DNA from: Tubiluchus corallicola
Lineage: Eukaryota > Priapulida > Priapulimorpha > Priapulimorphida > Tubiluchidae
Assembly: GCA_030141605.1 (NCBI GenBank)
Contig: JAQGDQ010000270.1
Coordinates: forward strand, 203,020 to 228,480
Length of the DNA: 25,461 nucleotides
Direction: 5' to 3'
Part shown: piece by piece, positions 6,733 through 14,566 of the stretch
Position numbering within the stretch: the stretch's first letter is position 1
How the letters are laid out: each line of letters begins with the position of its first letter
The notes under the pieces: generated by a model
The model's database searches: none
Seen by the model: only the letters and a program-made list of their open reading frames with translations
Told to the model about the DNA's origin: nothing
Made by a program: the position numbers and the translations under genes

Positions 6733-7383
6733 TTATATATTTTTTAGTTTCTCTATAGTGTCGGCTGGGTCTTCTTTTTCAAATATGAAGCTTCCTGCTA
6801 CCAGAACATTAGCGCCTGCATCAAAGAGCTTTTTACCTATTTCGTAGTTTATACCACCATCAACTTCAATAAGGGTATCGATACTTTTTTTATCTGCCAT
6901 TTCCCTCAGCTGAGTAACCTTTTTATAGGTGTTTGCGATGAATGATTGCCCTCCAAATCCTGGATTTACAGACATCAGTAGCACCATGTCAAGTTCTGAT
7001 ATTATATCTTCTAGGAGATGCACAGGTGTGTGCGGATTTAGAGATACGCTTGCTTTTATCCCCTCGTTTTTTATTGTGCTGATGGTGCGGTGTAGGTGGC
7101 TACATGCCTCATAATGTACTGTTATTATATCGGCTCCCGCTGCTCCAAATGCTTTAATGTAGTTGTCGGGATTGACTATCATCAGGTGTACATCGAGAGG
7201 TTTTTTTGCTACTTTTTTCACATGCTCAATAACAGGTATGCCAAATGAGATATTTGGGACAAACAGGCCATCCATAACATCGAAATGAATAAAGTCTGCG
7301 GAGCTTGAGTTGAGCATCTCTATGCTATGGCCAAGATTATTGAAATTCGCAGAAAGTATGGATGGAGAGATAAAACGCTTCAT
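6733..7383 (-). CDS. rpe: Ribulose-phosphate 3-epimerase
   Basis: This enzyme interconverts D-ribulose-5-phosphate and D-xylulose-5-phosphate in the pentose phosphate pathway. The TIM-barrel signatures are all present: SPSILSANF near the start, HFDVMDG (metal and catalytic Asp), LDVHLMI (metal His), VHYEA, SLNPHTP, MSVNPGFGGQ (phosphate loop) and EVDGGI (second catalytic Asp), ending in VAGSFIFE. The length is 216 residues from ATG at 7381-7383 (MKRFISPS), normal for the family. A GTG two codons upstream (7387-7389) is possible but less likely. It lies between the sigma gene upstream and ssrA downstream, all on the minus strand, with a hairpin terminator and its own promoter-like element separating it from the sigma gene. 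Confidence 0.96.
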   Translation of the reverse strand: MKRFISPSILSANFNNLGHSIEMLNSSSADFIHFDVMDGLFVPNISFGIPVIEHVKKVAKKPLDVHLMIVNPDNYIKAFGAAGADIITVHYEACSHLHRTISTIKNEGIKASVSLNPHTPVHLLEDIISELDMVLLMSVNPGFGGQSFIANTYKKVTQLREMADKKSIDTLIEVDGGINYEIGKKLFDAGANVLVAGSFIFEKEDPADTIEKLKNI

Positions 7384-7464
7384 TTGCACCTATAGGGAGT
7401 GGTTTTTATAGAATTTTTCCTTAATACGAGTCAAAGCTTTTTGTTTTGCAAAGGTCTCGCCGCT

Positions 7465-7472
7465 CAAATATA
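7465..7472 (-). promoter_or_regulatory. rpe promoter -7 element
   Basis: TATATTTG on the minus strand fits TAnnTTTG exactly and lies about 80 bases before the rpe ATG. No TTTG -33 box is found at the normal distance, so this is a moderate call. Confidence 0.45.
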
Positions 7473-7497
7473 AGTGAATTTGGTGTTATGGGCATAA

Positions 7498-7522
7498 AAA
7501 ACCGGTTATAAAAACCGGTTTT
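7498..7522 (-). terminator. Terminator downstream of the sigma gene
   Basis: AAAACCGGT (7498-7506) and ACCGGTTTT (7514-7522) form a perfect 9-bp stem with a 7-base loop. T-rich flanks on the minus strand (TTTTTATG) suit termination of the sigma transcript; the A/T symmetry would also allow the other direction. Confidence 0.6.
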
Positions 7523-7582
7523 AATGAAATTTTACCATAGGTTGAGAGTTTTGCAAAACTCAATTTTAATTAGTCGTCCCTA

Positions 7583-7644
7583 AAGAATTAACTTTGTTGA
7601 GATAAAGTTTTACTATTTATATATTTTGATTTGGTATACAATAA
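7583..7644. repeat. Dispersed intergenic repeat, copy A
   Basis: This aligns with 11063-11123 through shared blocks AAGAATTA, TTTGTTGAG.TAAA, TATATTTTGAT, GG.ATACAATAA. Both copies lie in the same orientation in noncoding DNA. Origin unknown. Confidence 0.55.
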
Positions 7645-7739
7645 CCCCCATTTGTATTTAGCAAGCTGCGGTTTATTGTAGATTTTTCCTCAATAAGAGT
7701 CGCCTCCTTTCGCTTTATAAGGCCCCCAAGGTCATGATT

Positions 7740-8591
7740 TTAAAGGATCGTTTTTATATGTTTCTTTAGTTTTTTCATAGCTTTTTCTTTAATCTGCCGT
7801 ACTCTTTCGCGGGTCAGGTTAAGTTTATCGCCAATTTCTTCAAGAGTGTGTGCGCGGTAATCTTTCAATCCAAAGTAGTACCTTATTATTTCAGCTTCCC
7901 TGTCACTAAGAGTAAGTAGAAAACGTTTTATTTCATTTTTCACGGAGTTTCCTAGTAGCTGGTAGTCGGGGCTGAATGATTCTTCAGACAGCATTATATC
8001 CTGCATATTGTTTTTATAATCATCATCTTCGCTCAAGGGGGCATCCATTGAAATAAATTGATTTGAGGCGTTGAGAGACTCTGTAACAACCTGTGGGTGT
8101 AGTTTTAAAACTTTAGCTATCTCTTCTGTAGATGGTTCCCGCTGATACTCTTGTTCAAGTGCTAAGAGTGTCTGGTTAACCTTGTTTATCACTCCAATCT
8201 TATTAAGTGGTAAGCGGACAATCCGGGCGTTTTCTGCAAGAGCTTGTAAGATAGATTGCCGAATCCACCATACGGCGTAGGATATAAACTTAAATCCTCT
8301 TGTTTCGTCAAACTTTTGCGCTGCTTTTATAAGCCCAAGATTACCCTCATTGATCAGGTCGGGGAGGTCCAGTCCCTGGTTTTGATATTGCTTGGATACG
8401 GATACAACAAAGCGCAAGTTTGAGTTAACAAGTTTTTCTAATGCTTTTTCATCTCCTTTTTTTATACGTTTGGCAAGAATAACTTCTTCATCAGATTCTA
8501 GCATCCCCATTTTACCAATTTCGTATAGATATTTATTTAAAGAGAGTGTGTCTCTGTTAGTGGCTTGTTTAATTATTTTTAATTGTCTCAT
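7740..8591 (-). CDS. RNA polymerase sigma-70 factor, RpoD/SigA family
   Basis: This is a sigma factor of 283 residues lacking the long acidic region 1.1, as is usual for Bacteroidota. Region 1.2 is about residues 18-50 (LNKYLYEIGKMG), region 2 about 55-125 with NLRFVVSVSKQYQNQG, DLINEGNLGLIKAAQKFD and the 2.4 helix FISYAVWWIRQSILQAL, region 3 about 130-200, and region 4 about 220-280 with the helix-turn-helix LEEIGDKLNLTRERVRQIKEKAM. It directs RNA polymerase to promoters such as the TAnnTTTG elements here. The typical Bacteroidota primary sigma has AEQSRIVRLPLN; this one has AENARIVRLPLNKIG, an SEESFSPDYQLL linker and a lysine-rich C-terminus (KKLKKHIKTIL). It could therefore be a second, group-2-like paralogue rather than the housekeeping sigma. 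It is monocistronic, divergent from rho, with a terminator downstream. The start is ATG at 8589-8591. Confidence 0.93.
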   Translation of the reverse strand: MRQLKIIKQATNRDTLSLNKYLYEIGKMGMLESDEEVILAKRIKKGDEKALEKLVNSNLRFVVSVSKQYQNQGLDLPDLINEGNLGLIKAAQKFDETRGFKFISYAVWWIRQSILQALAENARIVRLPLNKIGVINKVNQTLLALEQEYQREPSTEEIAKVLKLHPQVVTESLNASNQFISMDAPLSEDDDYKNNMQDIMLSEESFSPDYQLLGNSVKNEIKRFLLTLSDREAEIIRYYFGLKDYRAHTLEEIGDKLNLTRERVRQIKEKAMKKLKKHIKTIL

Positions 8592-9065
8592 CGTTTAGGG
8601 TTTAATAGTTTTCTCCAACTGAGTTTCTCAGGTTTAAAGTTTTATTATAAAAACAAGTATACGACGGAGTACAGTGAAAAAGTGTTTAGTAAGTTAAGTA
8701 GTCCGAAGGAGTAAGGTTTTGGTTTTATTTTTTTAAACAAACTTTTCTTTCTTTTTATATTTTAGAAACATAGTATAGGGCTTTTTTAGTGTGTTTTTTC
8801 ACTTTCTTTATGATTTATTAAAATATTTTTAAGAAAAAAAGCTAATTACTTTTTGTAGATTAGTTGTAAATGCGTAATATTGCGCTACAATTTTCATTTG
8901 TAAGGTTCTAAACCTAAAGTTATCCAGTTGATAATCCCTATTACACTATTCTTTTTAGATATGTTCGTTCGGTTCTTCAGGCGTGTGGTCTGGAGCTGGG
9001 GGCTCACTCTATAGGTGATTTTAACTGGGCTTGTAATTAATCAGTATAAAATAATTTTAATGATA
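8592..9065. other. Divergent intergenic region between sigma gene and rho
   Basis: This is AT-rich noncoding DNA. It holds a CTGAG-TTT-CTCAG hairpin in the presumed sigma leader (8619-8631), a TATACTTG element on the minus strand (8654-8661, one mismatch to TAnnTTTG) that may start the sigma transcript, the rho promoter (8852-8882), and a rho leader of about 175 bases with a small AGGTT/AACCT hairpin near 8903-8915. No gene was seen. Confidence 0.5.
8852..8882 (+). promoter_or_regulatory. Probable rho promoter
   Basis: TTTG (8852-8855), a 19-base spacer and TAATATTG (8875-8882) match the Bacteroidota -33/-7 pattern TTTG-N19-TAnnTTTG with one mismatch. Transcription would start near 8889, giving an untranslated leader of about 175 bases. 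Confidence 0.5.
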
Positions 9066-10967
9066 ATGTATGATATTCTTGAACTGAGTAAGAAGTTGGT
9101 TCCTGAGCTGAGGGATATTGCCAAGGGGCTTGATATTAAGCGAGTGGAGTCTTTTAAAAAGCAGGATCTTATTTATAAGATTCTTGATGCGCAGGCTGTT
9201 ATTGCTTCAGGGGAAGCGAAGTCTGAGAAAAGGAGGGGGGAGCCTGCAGGTTCTTCAAAGTTTCAGAGGAGAAGTTCTTCCAATACGGAGGGGAGTGGAG
9301 TTGCTGATGCAGCTGGTGACAGACAATCCGGTTCATCCAAAGCTGGTCGGAATGCTGATAAATCAAGAGATTCCAGGCAATTTGAAGCAACAAAGGGGCC
9401 GCGTCGTGCCAGAACGAAAAAAGATATTGCATTGAAGGAAGAGGGTGCTCAGGATAAAGAGCATGGAAGGCAGGAGCAGGAGGAACTACCCAGCACGGAT
9501 AAGGGTAGTGGTAAACGTCCTCACCAGAGACAGCAACAGGGGCAAAGCCCACAGCAGAAGCAGCAGCATGGGCAGAGTCCACAGCAGAAGCAGCAGCATG
9601 GGCAGAGTCCACAGCAGAAGCAGCAGCATGGGCAGAGTCCACAGCAGAAGCAGCAGCATGGGCAGAGTCCACAGCAGAAGCAGCAGCATGGGCAGAGTCC
9701 ACAGCAGAAGCAGCAGCATGGGCAGAGTCCGCAGCAGAAGCAACAGCATGGGCAGAGTCCGCAGCAGAAGCAACAGCATGGACAGAATCCACAGCAGAAA
9801 CATTCTCAGCAGCCTCCTAAAAAGGAGCAGGAGAAGATATTTGAGTTTGATGGTATTATTGAGGCGTCGGGTTCTCTTGAGATAATGCATGATGGGTACG
9901 GATTTTTGCGTTCATCGGATTATAACTATCTTAATTCCCCTGATGATGTTTACGTGTCACAGTCACAGATTAAGCTTTTTGGGCTGAAAACGGGCGATAC
10001 GGTTAATGGTACCATTAGGCCTCCCAAGGAGGGTGAGAAGTATTTCCCATTGATTAAAGTGTTGAGGATAAACGGGCGTAGTCCTGAATTTATTCGGGAC
10101 AGAATTCCTTTTGATCATCTTACCCCGCTTTTCCCGGACGATAAGTTTATTATTACAGGGAAGGGGCATGGTTCAATATCCCCAAGAATTGTTGATCTGT
10201 TTGCACCTATTGGGAAGGGGCAGAGGGGGCTTATTGTAGCTCAGCCCAAAACCGGTAAGACTGTTTTATTGAAAGATATAGCAAATGCGATTGCATCTAA
10301 TCATCCGGAGGTGTATATGATTGTTTTGCTTGTTGATGAGCGCCCGGAGGAGGTAACTGATATGGCAAGGAATGTTGATGCCGAGGTTATTTCATCAACT
10401 TTTGATGAGCCTGCTGAGCGACATGTCAAGGTGGCCAATATGGTGCTTGAGAAGGCGAAGAGGATGGTGGAATGTGGGCACGATGTTGTTATTCTTCTGG
10501 ACTCGATTACACGTCTGGCTCGTGCTTACAACACGGTAGCCCCAGCATCTGGGAAGGTGCTATCTGGTGGTGTTGATGCTAATGCACTTCATAAGCCAAA
10601 ACGCTTTTTTGGTGCTGCACGTAATATTGAGGAGGGCGGTTCGCTCACTATACTGGCAACTGCTCTTATTGAAACAGGTTCAAAGATGGATGAGGTTATT
10701 TTTGAAGAGTTTAAAGGAACGGGTAATATGGAGTTGCAGCTTGACAGAAAGTTGTCGAACAGACGTATTTACCCATCTGTGGATATTACTGCATCGAGTA
10801 CTCGCAGGGAAGATCTGCTTCTTGATAAGAATATCTTGAATAAGATATGGATTTTGCGAAATTACCTGACCGATATGAACTCTGTTGAGGCAATGGAGTT
10901 TATGAGGGATAGAATTTCCAAAACATCGTCCAATGAGGAGTTTCTTATTTCGATGAATGATGAGTAA
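9066..10967 (+). CDS. rho: Transcription termination factor Rho with Q-rich tandem-repeat insertion
   Basis: Rho is a hexameric RNA-dependent ATPase that ends untranslated transcripts. From ATG at 9066 ([10 protein letters not shown]) it has 633 residues, against about 420 in E. coli. Order of parts: a Rho_N helical domain (1-45), a long low-complexity insertion rich in Lys, Arg, Gly and Gln (about 50-255) holding eight [10 protein letters not shown] repeats plus one degenerate copy (residues 159-248), the RNA-binding OB fold (about 262-345), and the ATPase core with Walker A PKTGKT (about residue 393), VDERPEEV, Walker [17 protein letters not shown], the Q/R-loop region and [12 protein letters not shown]. 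Such insertions are typical of Bacteroidota Rho, and in Bacteroides thetaiotaomicron the disordered region has been linked to phase separation. A GTG at 9015 would add 17 residues not seen in relatives. A terminator lies at 11011-11042. Confidence 0.97.
   Translation: MYDILELSKKLVPELRDIAKGLDIKRVESFKKQDLIYKILDAQAVIASGEAKSEKRRGEPAGSSKFQRRSSSNTEGSGVADAAGDRQSGSSKAGRNADKSRDSRQFEATKGPRRARTKKDIALKEEGAQDKEHGRQEQEELPSTDKGSGKRPHQRQQQGQSPQQKQQHGQSPQQKQQHGQSPQQKQQHGQSPQQKQQHGQSPQQKQQHGQSPQQKQQHGQSPQQKQQHGQSPQQKQQHGQNPQQKHSQQPPKKEQEKIFEFDGIIEASGSLEIMHDGYGFLRSSDYNYLNSPDDVYVSQSQIKLFGLKTGDTVNGTIRPPKEGEKYFPLIKVLRINGRSPEFIRDRIPFDHLTPLFPDDKFIITGKGHGSISPRIVDLFAPIGKGQRGLIVAQPKTGKTVLLKDIANAIASNHPEVYMIVLLVDERPEEVTDMARNVDAEVISSTFDEPAERHVKVANMVLEKAKRMVECGHDVVILLDSITRLARAYNTVAPASGKVLSGGVDANALHKPKRFFGAARNIEEGGSLTILATALIETGSKMDEVIFEEFKGTGNMELQLDRKLSNRRIYPSVDITASSTRREDLLLDKNILNKIWILRNYLTDMNSVEAMEFMRDRISKTSSNEEFLISMNDE
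9540..9809 (+). repeat. 30-bp tandem repeat inside rho (8 copies plus 1 degenerate)
   Basis: The period is exactly 30 bases, encoding [10 protein letters not shown]. Copies 2 to 6 are identical, copy 1 differs at two bases, copies 7 and 8 share two further changes, and copy 9 (9780-9809) is degenerate. The near identity points to recent expansion by slippage or unequal crossing over; the period keeps the reading frame whatever the copy number. Confidence 0.97.
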
Positions 10968-11010
10968 TGAAAAGATAAAAATGGAGTAGCGCTTTTATCA
11001 AAGCTTATAG

Positions 11011-11042
11011 AGTTGGCCGGAGTTTTTCGGTCAACTTTTTTT
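11011..11042 (+). terminator. rho terminator
   Basis: AGTTGGCCG (11011-11019) pairs with CGGTCAACT (11028-11036), a 9-bp stem with one G-U pair and an 8-base loop, followed by a run of seven T. It lies 44 bases after the rho stop. Confidence 0.85.
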
Positions 11043-11062
11043 GTGCTAAATAGTTGCTTTTT

Positions 11063-11123
11063 AAGAATTATTTTTTGTTGAGGTAAAAACTTTATCTGTA
11101 TATTTTGATCCGGCATACAATAA
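11063..11123. repeat. Dispersed intergenic repeat, copy B
   Basis: Counterpart of 7583-7644 in the same orientation, best preserved in TGTATATTTTGAT and GGCATACAATAA. Copies sit in different gene contexts (after rho; between sigma and rpe), so a shared role tied to one gene is unlikely. Confidence 0.55.
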
Positions 11124-11231
11124 ATCCCTCCGGAGGTTTAAAGCAAAGTGTACAGTTCGTATTGACGGTTATGCAGTTGTTTTTGAAGTAGTGGTGTTAA
11201 GGGTTTTCTTTACGTTCTTTTGCTTTGGCGC

Positions 11232-11312
11232 AAAAGAGGCGAAAGGTCAAGCTTATAAGTGTTTTTTCATTCTTTCGCCTTGATATAAAGAGGCAAAGAT
11301 TAAGCTTTTAAG
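11232..11312. repeat. Degenerate direct repeats of about 28 bases
   Basis: AAAAGAGGCGAAAGGTCAAGCTTATAAG-type sequence (11232-11259) recurs as AAAGAGGCAAAGATTAAGCTTTTAAG (11287-11312). This resembles dispersed noncoding sequence found between Bacteroidota genes; function unknown. Confidence 0.4.
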
Positions 11313-11369
11313 GGCAGTTTTTCTGAACCAAGCTCCCTTCTTCTTTGCAAAAAAGATTTTATGTTGATT

Positions 11370-12194
11370 TTACTTTGTTGCTTCTTTGTAATATCCCATA
11401 GCTTCCTGCATGTGTTTTTTTAGGTTTTCAATGCGTTTTGTATCCACAGGGTGTGTACTCAGGAATTCGGGAGGTTTTTCTCCTCCCATTTCAGACATTC
11501 GTTGCCAGAATTTTACTGCTTCGTCCGGGTTATATCCCGCCATTGCCATAAACATCAGCCCTATTTTATCTGCTTCGTATTCATGTTTTCTTGAGTATGG
11601 AAGCATAACACCCATTTGTGCGCCTAGTCCATAGGCAGACATGAATATTGCTTGTGTTTCTGCCGATTTGCTTTCTATCGCTTCCGACAGCGCTATTCCG
11701 CCAAGTTGTGCAAGCATTTGATGGCTCATGCGCTCATTGCCATGCCTAGCAACAGCATGTGCTATTTCATGCCCCATTACTACTGCTACTCCAGCTTCGT
11801 TCCTAGTAAGGGGAAGTATTCCTGTATAAAATACAACCTTGCCACCTGGCATACACCACGCGTTTACATTATCGTCCTCAACAAGGTTAAATTCCCACTG
11901 AAAGTTTTCTAATTGTTTGGAGAGCCCATGTTTTCCCATATACTCTTCTACAGCTTTGACTATTTTGTTACCACATCTTTTTATCATCTCCACATCTTCT
12001 TTTTTCTCAGATGTTTTGCTTTGTTCCATAAACTGGCCATACTGCGTTATACTCATTCCTATCATGTCAGATTCTGAGTACAGGTGAAATTGTTTGCGCC
12101 CTGTAAGGGGGACGGTTGCACAACTGCTAATAATTAACAGTAAGAGGGAGGTGTATGCTATTGTTAGTTTTTTGGACAGTTTTAATGTTGTCAT
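11370..12194 (-). CDS. M48-family metallopeptidase lipoprotein (LoiP/YggG-like)
   Basis: This is a zinc endopeptidase of 274 residues anchored as a lipoprotein. A signal peptide ends in the lipobox LIISSC with Cys25. The catalytic motif is HEIAH at residues 142-146, preceded by the substrate strand NAWCMPGGKVVFYTGIL, with the third ligand Glu in YSRKHEYEADKIG and the conserved FLSTHPVDTKRI near the C-terminus. The E. coli relatives LoiP and BepA act in outer-membrane protein quality control, so a periplasmic role of that sort is likely. It begins 61 bases after folD on the same strand and may be the last gene of an ffh-folD-M48 operon. A GGAGTA/TACTCC hairpin around the folD stop (12244-12262) could reduce read-through. 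Confidence 0.93.
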   Translation of the reverse strand: MTTLKLSKKLTIAYTSLLLLIISSCATVPLTGRKQFHLYSESDMIGMSITQYGQFMEQSKTSEKKEDVEMIKRCGNKIVKAVEEYMGKHGLSKQLENFQWEFNLVEDDNVNAWCMPGGKVVFYTGILPLTRNEAGVAVVMGHEIAHAVARHGNERMSHQMLAQLGGIALSEAIESKSAETQAIFMSAYGLGAQMGVMLPYSRKHEYEADKIGLMFMAMAGYNPDEAVKFWQRMSEMGGEKPPEFLSTHPVDTKRIENLKKHMQEAMGYYKEATK

Positions 12195-12255
12195 AGCGTT
12201 TGCAGGTTTTTTTAGTAGTAGTGAAATATCAAAGTAGGGTGTGGGAGTAGCTAGC

Positions 12256-13155
12256 TTACTCCACTGCTTTATGTTTTTTTACTGGATAAATCTCTTTTTT
12301 TGCTGCCAGCAAGGTATTTATTAGAAGGGATGTTCTTGTCATTGGCCCTACACCTCCGGGAACGGGTGTGATATAGCTGCACTTGGGTGCTACTTCATCG
12401 AATTTGACATCCCCTTTCAGCTTCCATCCCGACTTTTTTTCCGGAGCTTCCACTCGTGTGGTGCCAACATCAATTACTACAGCATCTTTTTTTACCATGT
12501 CTGCTGTTATAAACTCGGGCATTCCAAGTGCTGCTATTAGTATGTCTGCACTGAGACATAGCTCTTTCAGGTTTTTTGTGCGGCTGTGTGCAACCGTTAC
12601 GGTGGCATTTACCGCTTTTTGAGAGAGTAGTATACTCAATGGCCGTCCAACTATATTACTACGTCCTACTATTACACAGCTTTTCCCATTTGTTTCGATG
12701 TTGTACTTTTTAAGTAACTCCAATATTCCCATTGGAGTTGCAGAGATGAAAGAGGGTAGGCCTATTACCATTTTTCCTACGTTGGTGGGATGGAATCCGT
12801 CAACATCTTTTCGCGGGTCTATTGCTTCTATAATTTTCTGTTCTGAAATATGTTTAGGTAGGGGTAGTTGTATGATAAACCCATCTACATCACCATCATT
12901 GTTCAGTTCGGTAATTTTTTTTAACAGTACCTCTTCTGTGATGTCTTCTTCAAATCTTATGAGGGATGATTTGTACCCAACTTCTTCGCAGTCTTTTATT
13001 TTATAGGCGATGTAGGTTTCACTTCCACCGTCATGTCCTACCAGTATTGCTGCAAGGTGTGGAGTTTTTCCGCCTTCTGCTTTTAGCTTTTTTACTTTTT
13101 TTGCGATCTCCGCTTTTATGTCGGCAGATGTTTTTTTACCATCTATCAGGTTCAT
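12256..13155 (-). CDS. folD: Bifunctional methylene-THF dehydrogenase/methenyl-THF cyclohydrolase
   Basis: FolD oxidises 5,10-methylene-tetrahydrofolate to methenyl-THF and hydrolyses it to 10-formyl-THF, supplying one-carbon units for purine synthesis and initiator tRNA formylation. Visible signatures: [15 protein letters not shown] with the catalytic Lys, [23 protein letters not shown], the NADP-binding GRSNIVGRP, and [11 protein letters not shown] near the end. At 299 residues it is slightly longer than the E. coli enzyme, with a basic tail (PVKKHKAVE). It starts 4 bases after the ffh stop, so the two are almost surely co-transcribed. Confidence 0.97.
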   Translation of the reverse strand: MNLIDGKKTSADIKAEIAKKVKKLKAEGGKTPHLAAILVGHDGGSETYIAYKIKDCEEVGYKSSLIRFEEDITEEVLLKKITELNNDGDVDGFIIQLPLPKHISEQKIIEAIDPRKDVDGFHPTNVGKMVIGLPSFISATPMGILELLKKYNIETNGKSCVIVGRSNIVGRPLSILLSQKAVNATVTVAHSRTKNLKELCLSADILIAALGMPEFITADMVKKDAVVIDVGTTRVEAPEKKSGWKLKGDVKFDEVAPKCSYITPVPGGVGPMTRTSLLINTLLAAKKEIYPVKKHKAVE

Positions 13156-13159
13156 ATTT

Positions 13160-14494
13160 TTATTTTCTGCTTGTTTTGATTCGCTCTGTCAGGTGGCGCA
13201 TGTCTCCACCTCGGGACACCATTTTCATCATTTTTCGTGTTTCGACGAACTGTTTCATCAGTTTGTTTACTTCCTGGATGGAGGTGCCTGATCCGCGGGA
13301 TATTCTTTTTCTTCGCGAACCATTAATAATATCGGGATTTTCACGCTCTGCGTGTGTCATTGAGTGTATGATCGCTTCAATACCTTTAAATGCGTCATCA
13401 TCAATATCCATATTTTTTATTGACTTCCCCATCCCCGGGATCATGCCTGCCAGGTCTTTAAGGTTTCCCATCTTTTTGACCTGTCCTATTTGTTTTAGAA
13501 AGTCGTTGAAGTTAAACCTGCCTTTCGACAGTTTTTTTCTTAGTTTTCTTGATTCCTCTTCTTCAAATTGTTCCTGTGCTTTTTCCACAAAAGAGACGAT
13601 GTCTCCCATGCCAAGTATGCGGTCTGCCATACGGGATGGATGGAATGCATCTATGGCTTCCATTTTTTCGCCTGTCCCTACAAATTTGATTGGTTTTTTT
13701 ACAACGGAGCGTACAGAGAGAGCTGCACCACCCCTGGTGTCTCCATCCAGTTTGGTCAGCACCACTCCATCAAAGTTGAGGCGTTCGTTAAACTCTTTGG
13801 CGGTGTTTACTGCGTCTTGTCCTGTCATTGCGTCAATGACAAATAGTGTTTCATCCGGATTGGCTGCTTTTTTGATGGCTTCAATTTCATTCATCATCTG
13901 CTCATCTATTGCCAGCCGTCCTGCTGTGTCAATAATTACGACATCGTTGCCTTTTTGTTTTGCGCTTTTTATCGCATTCTTAGCGATTTTAACAGGATCT
14001 TTACTTTCTGGCTCTGTGTAGACGTCAACGTTTATTGATTCGCCCACAATTTTGAGTTGTTCTATTGCTGCCGGACGATATATATCGCATGCTACCAAAA
14101 GGGGGTTTTTCCCCTTTTTAGTTTTAAGTCTGTTTGCCAGTTTTCCTGAGAATGTGGTTTTACCGGAGCCTTGTAAGCCGGCCATAAGTACTATAGAGAG
14201 GCCTCCCTTTATGTTAATTTCTGCCAGTTCGCCTCCCATAAGTTTTGCCAGTTCGTCATGTACTATTTTGACTATTACTTGTCCTGGCCTTAGTGCTTTT
14301 AGCACGTTTTCCCCTATTGCCTTTTTTTTAACTGTTGTAGTGAAGTCTCTGGCTATTCTGTAGTTCACATCGGCATCCAGCAGAGCCCGGCGTACATCTT
14401 TTAATGTCTCCGCTATATTTATTTCAGTTATTCTTCCCTGCCCTTTTAGCAGTTTAAAGGATCTTTCTAATTTATCTGTTAGATTATCAAACAT
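13160..14494 (-). CDS. ffh: Signal recognition particle protein Ffh
   Basis: Ffh is the GTPase of the signal recognition particle; with 4.5S RNA it binds signal sequences on ribosomes and docks with FtsY at the membrane. The N domain is residues 1-90 ([32 protein letters not shown]), the G domain about 95-295 with [31 protein letters not shown] and GTGE, and the methionine-rich M domain about 325-435, with [23 protein letters not shown] for SRP RNA binding. The length of 444 is normal. It is the first gene of the folD operon, with a TATCTTTG promoter element 29 bases before its ATG. Confidence 0.98.
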   Translation of the reverse strand: MFDNLTDKLERSFKLLKGQGRITEINIAETLKDVRRALLDADVNYRIARDFTTTVKKKAIGENVLKALRPGQVIVKIVHDELAKLMGGELAEINIKGGLSIVLMAGLQGSGKTTFSGKLANRLKTKKGKNPLLVACDIYRPAAIEQLKIVGESINVDVYTEPESKDPVKIAKNAIKSAKQKGNDVVIIDTAGRLAIDEQMMNEIEAIKKAANPDETLFVIDAMTGQDAVNTAKEFNERLNFDGVVLTKLDGDTRGGAALSVRSVVKKPIKFVGTGEKMEAIDAFHPSRMADRILGMGDIVSFVEKAQEQFEEEESRKLRKKLSKGRFNFNDFLKQIGQVKKMGNLKDLAGMIPGMGKSIKNMDIDDDAFKGIEAIIHSMTHAERENPDIINGSRRKRISRGSGTSIQEVNKLMKQFVETRKMMKMVSRGGDMRHLTERIKTSRK

Positions 14495-14522
14495 TTATTT
14501 ACGGGTGTTTAAGTAGAGTGTA

Positions 14523-14552
14523 CAAAGATAATAAAATGAGGTAAGAGTAAAA
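14523..14552 (-). promoter_or_regulatory. ffh operon promoter
   Basis: On the minus strand TATCTTTG (14530 to 14523) matches TAnnTTTG exactly, with TTTT (14552 to 14549) 18 bases upstream as a three-of-four match to the -33 TTTG. The spacing to the ffh ATG (14494) is about 29 bases. Confidence 0.6.
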
Positions 14553-14566
14553 GAGTGGCGTTGCAG

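Larger units (their letters stand above)
7384..7739. other. Intergenic region between sigma gene and rpe
   Basis: The stretch holds a -7 element for rpe (7465-7472), a terminator hairpin (7498-7522), a perfect 16-bp palindrome GAGTTTTGCAAAACTC (7546-7561), and one copy of a degenerate 62-base repeat (7583-7644) that recurs after rho. No gene was seen. Confidence 0.6.
10968..11369. other. Convergent intergenic region between rho and the M48 gene
   Basis: It holds the rho terminator (11011-11042), copy B of a dispersed repeat (11063-11123) and a pair of degenerate direct repeats (11232-11312). No gene was seen; a short minus-strand frame over the rho 3' end is a shadow. Confidence 0.6.

Noticed and set aside
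9540-9809. CRISPR array
   Set aside because: The repeats are contiguous with no spacers and are in-frame coding sequence in rho.
9199-9890. Long open frames on both strands over the middle of rho
   Set aside because: They come from the 30-bp repeat having a period divisible by three, which keeps several frames open; their products are low-complexity.
12966-14021. A 351-codon plus-strand frame opposite folD and ffh
   Set aside because: It is the complement of well-recognised folD and ffh coding sequence and gives a Ser/Phe/Leu-rich product with no domain.
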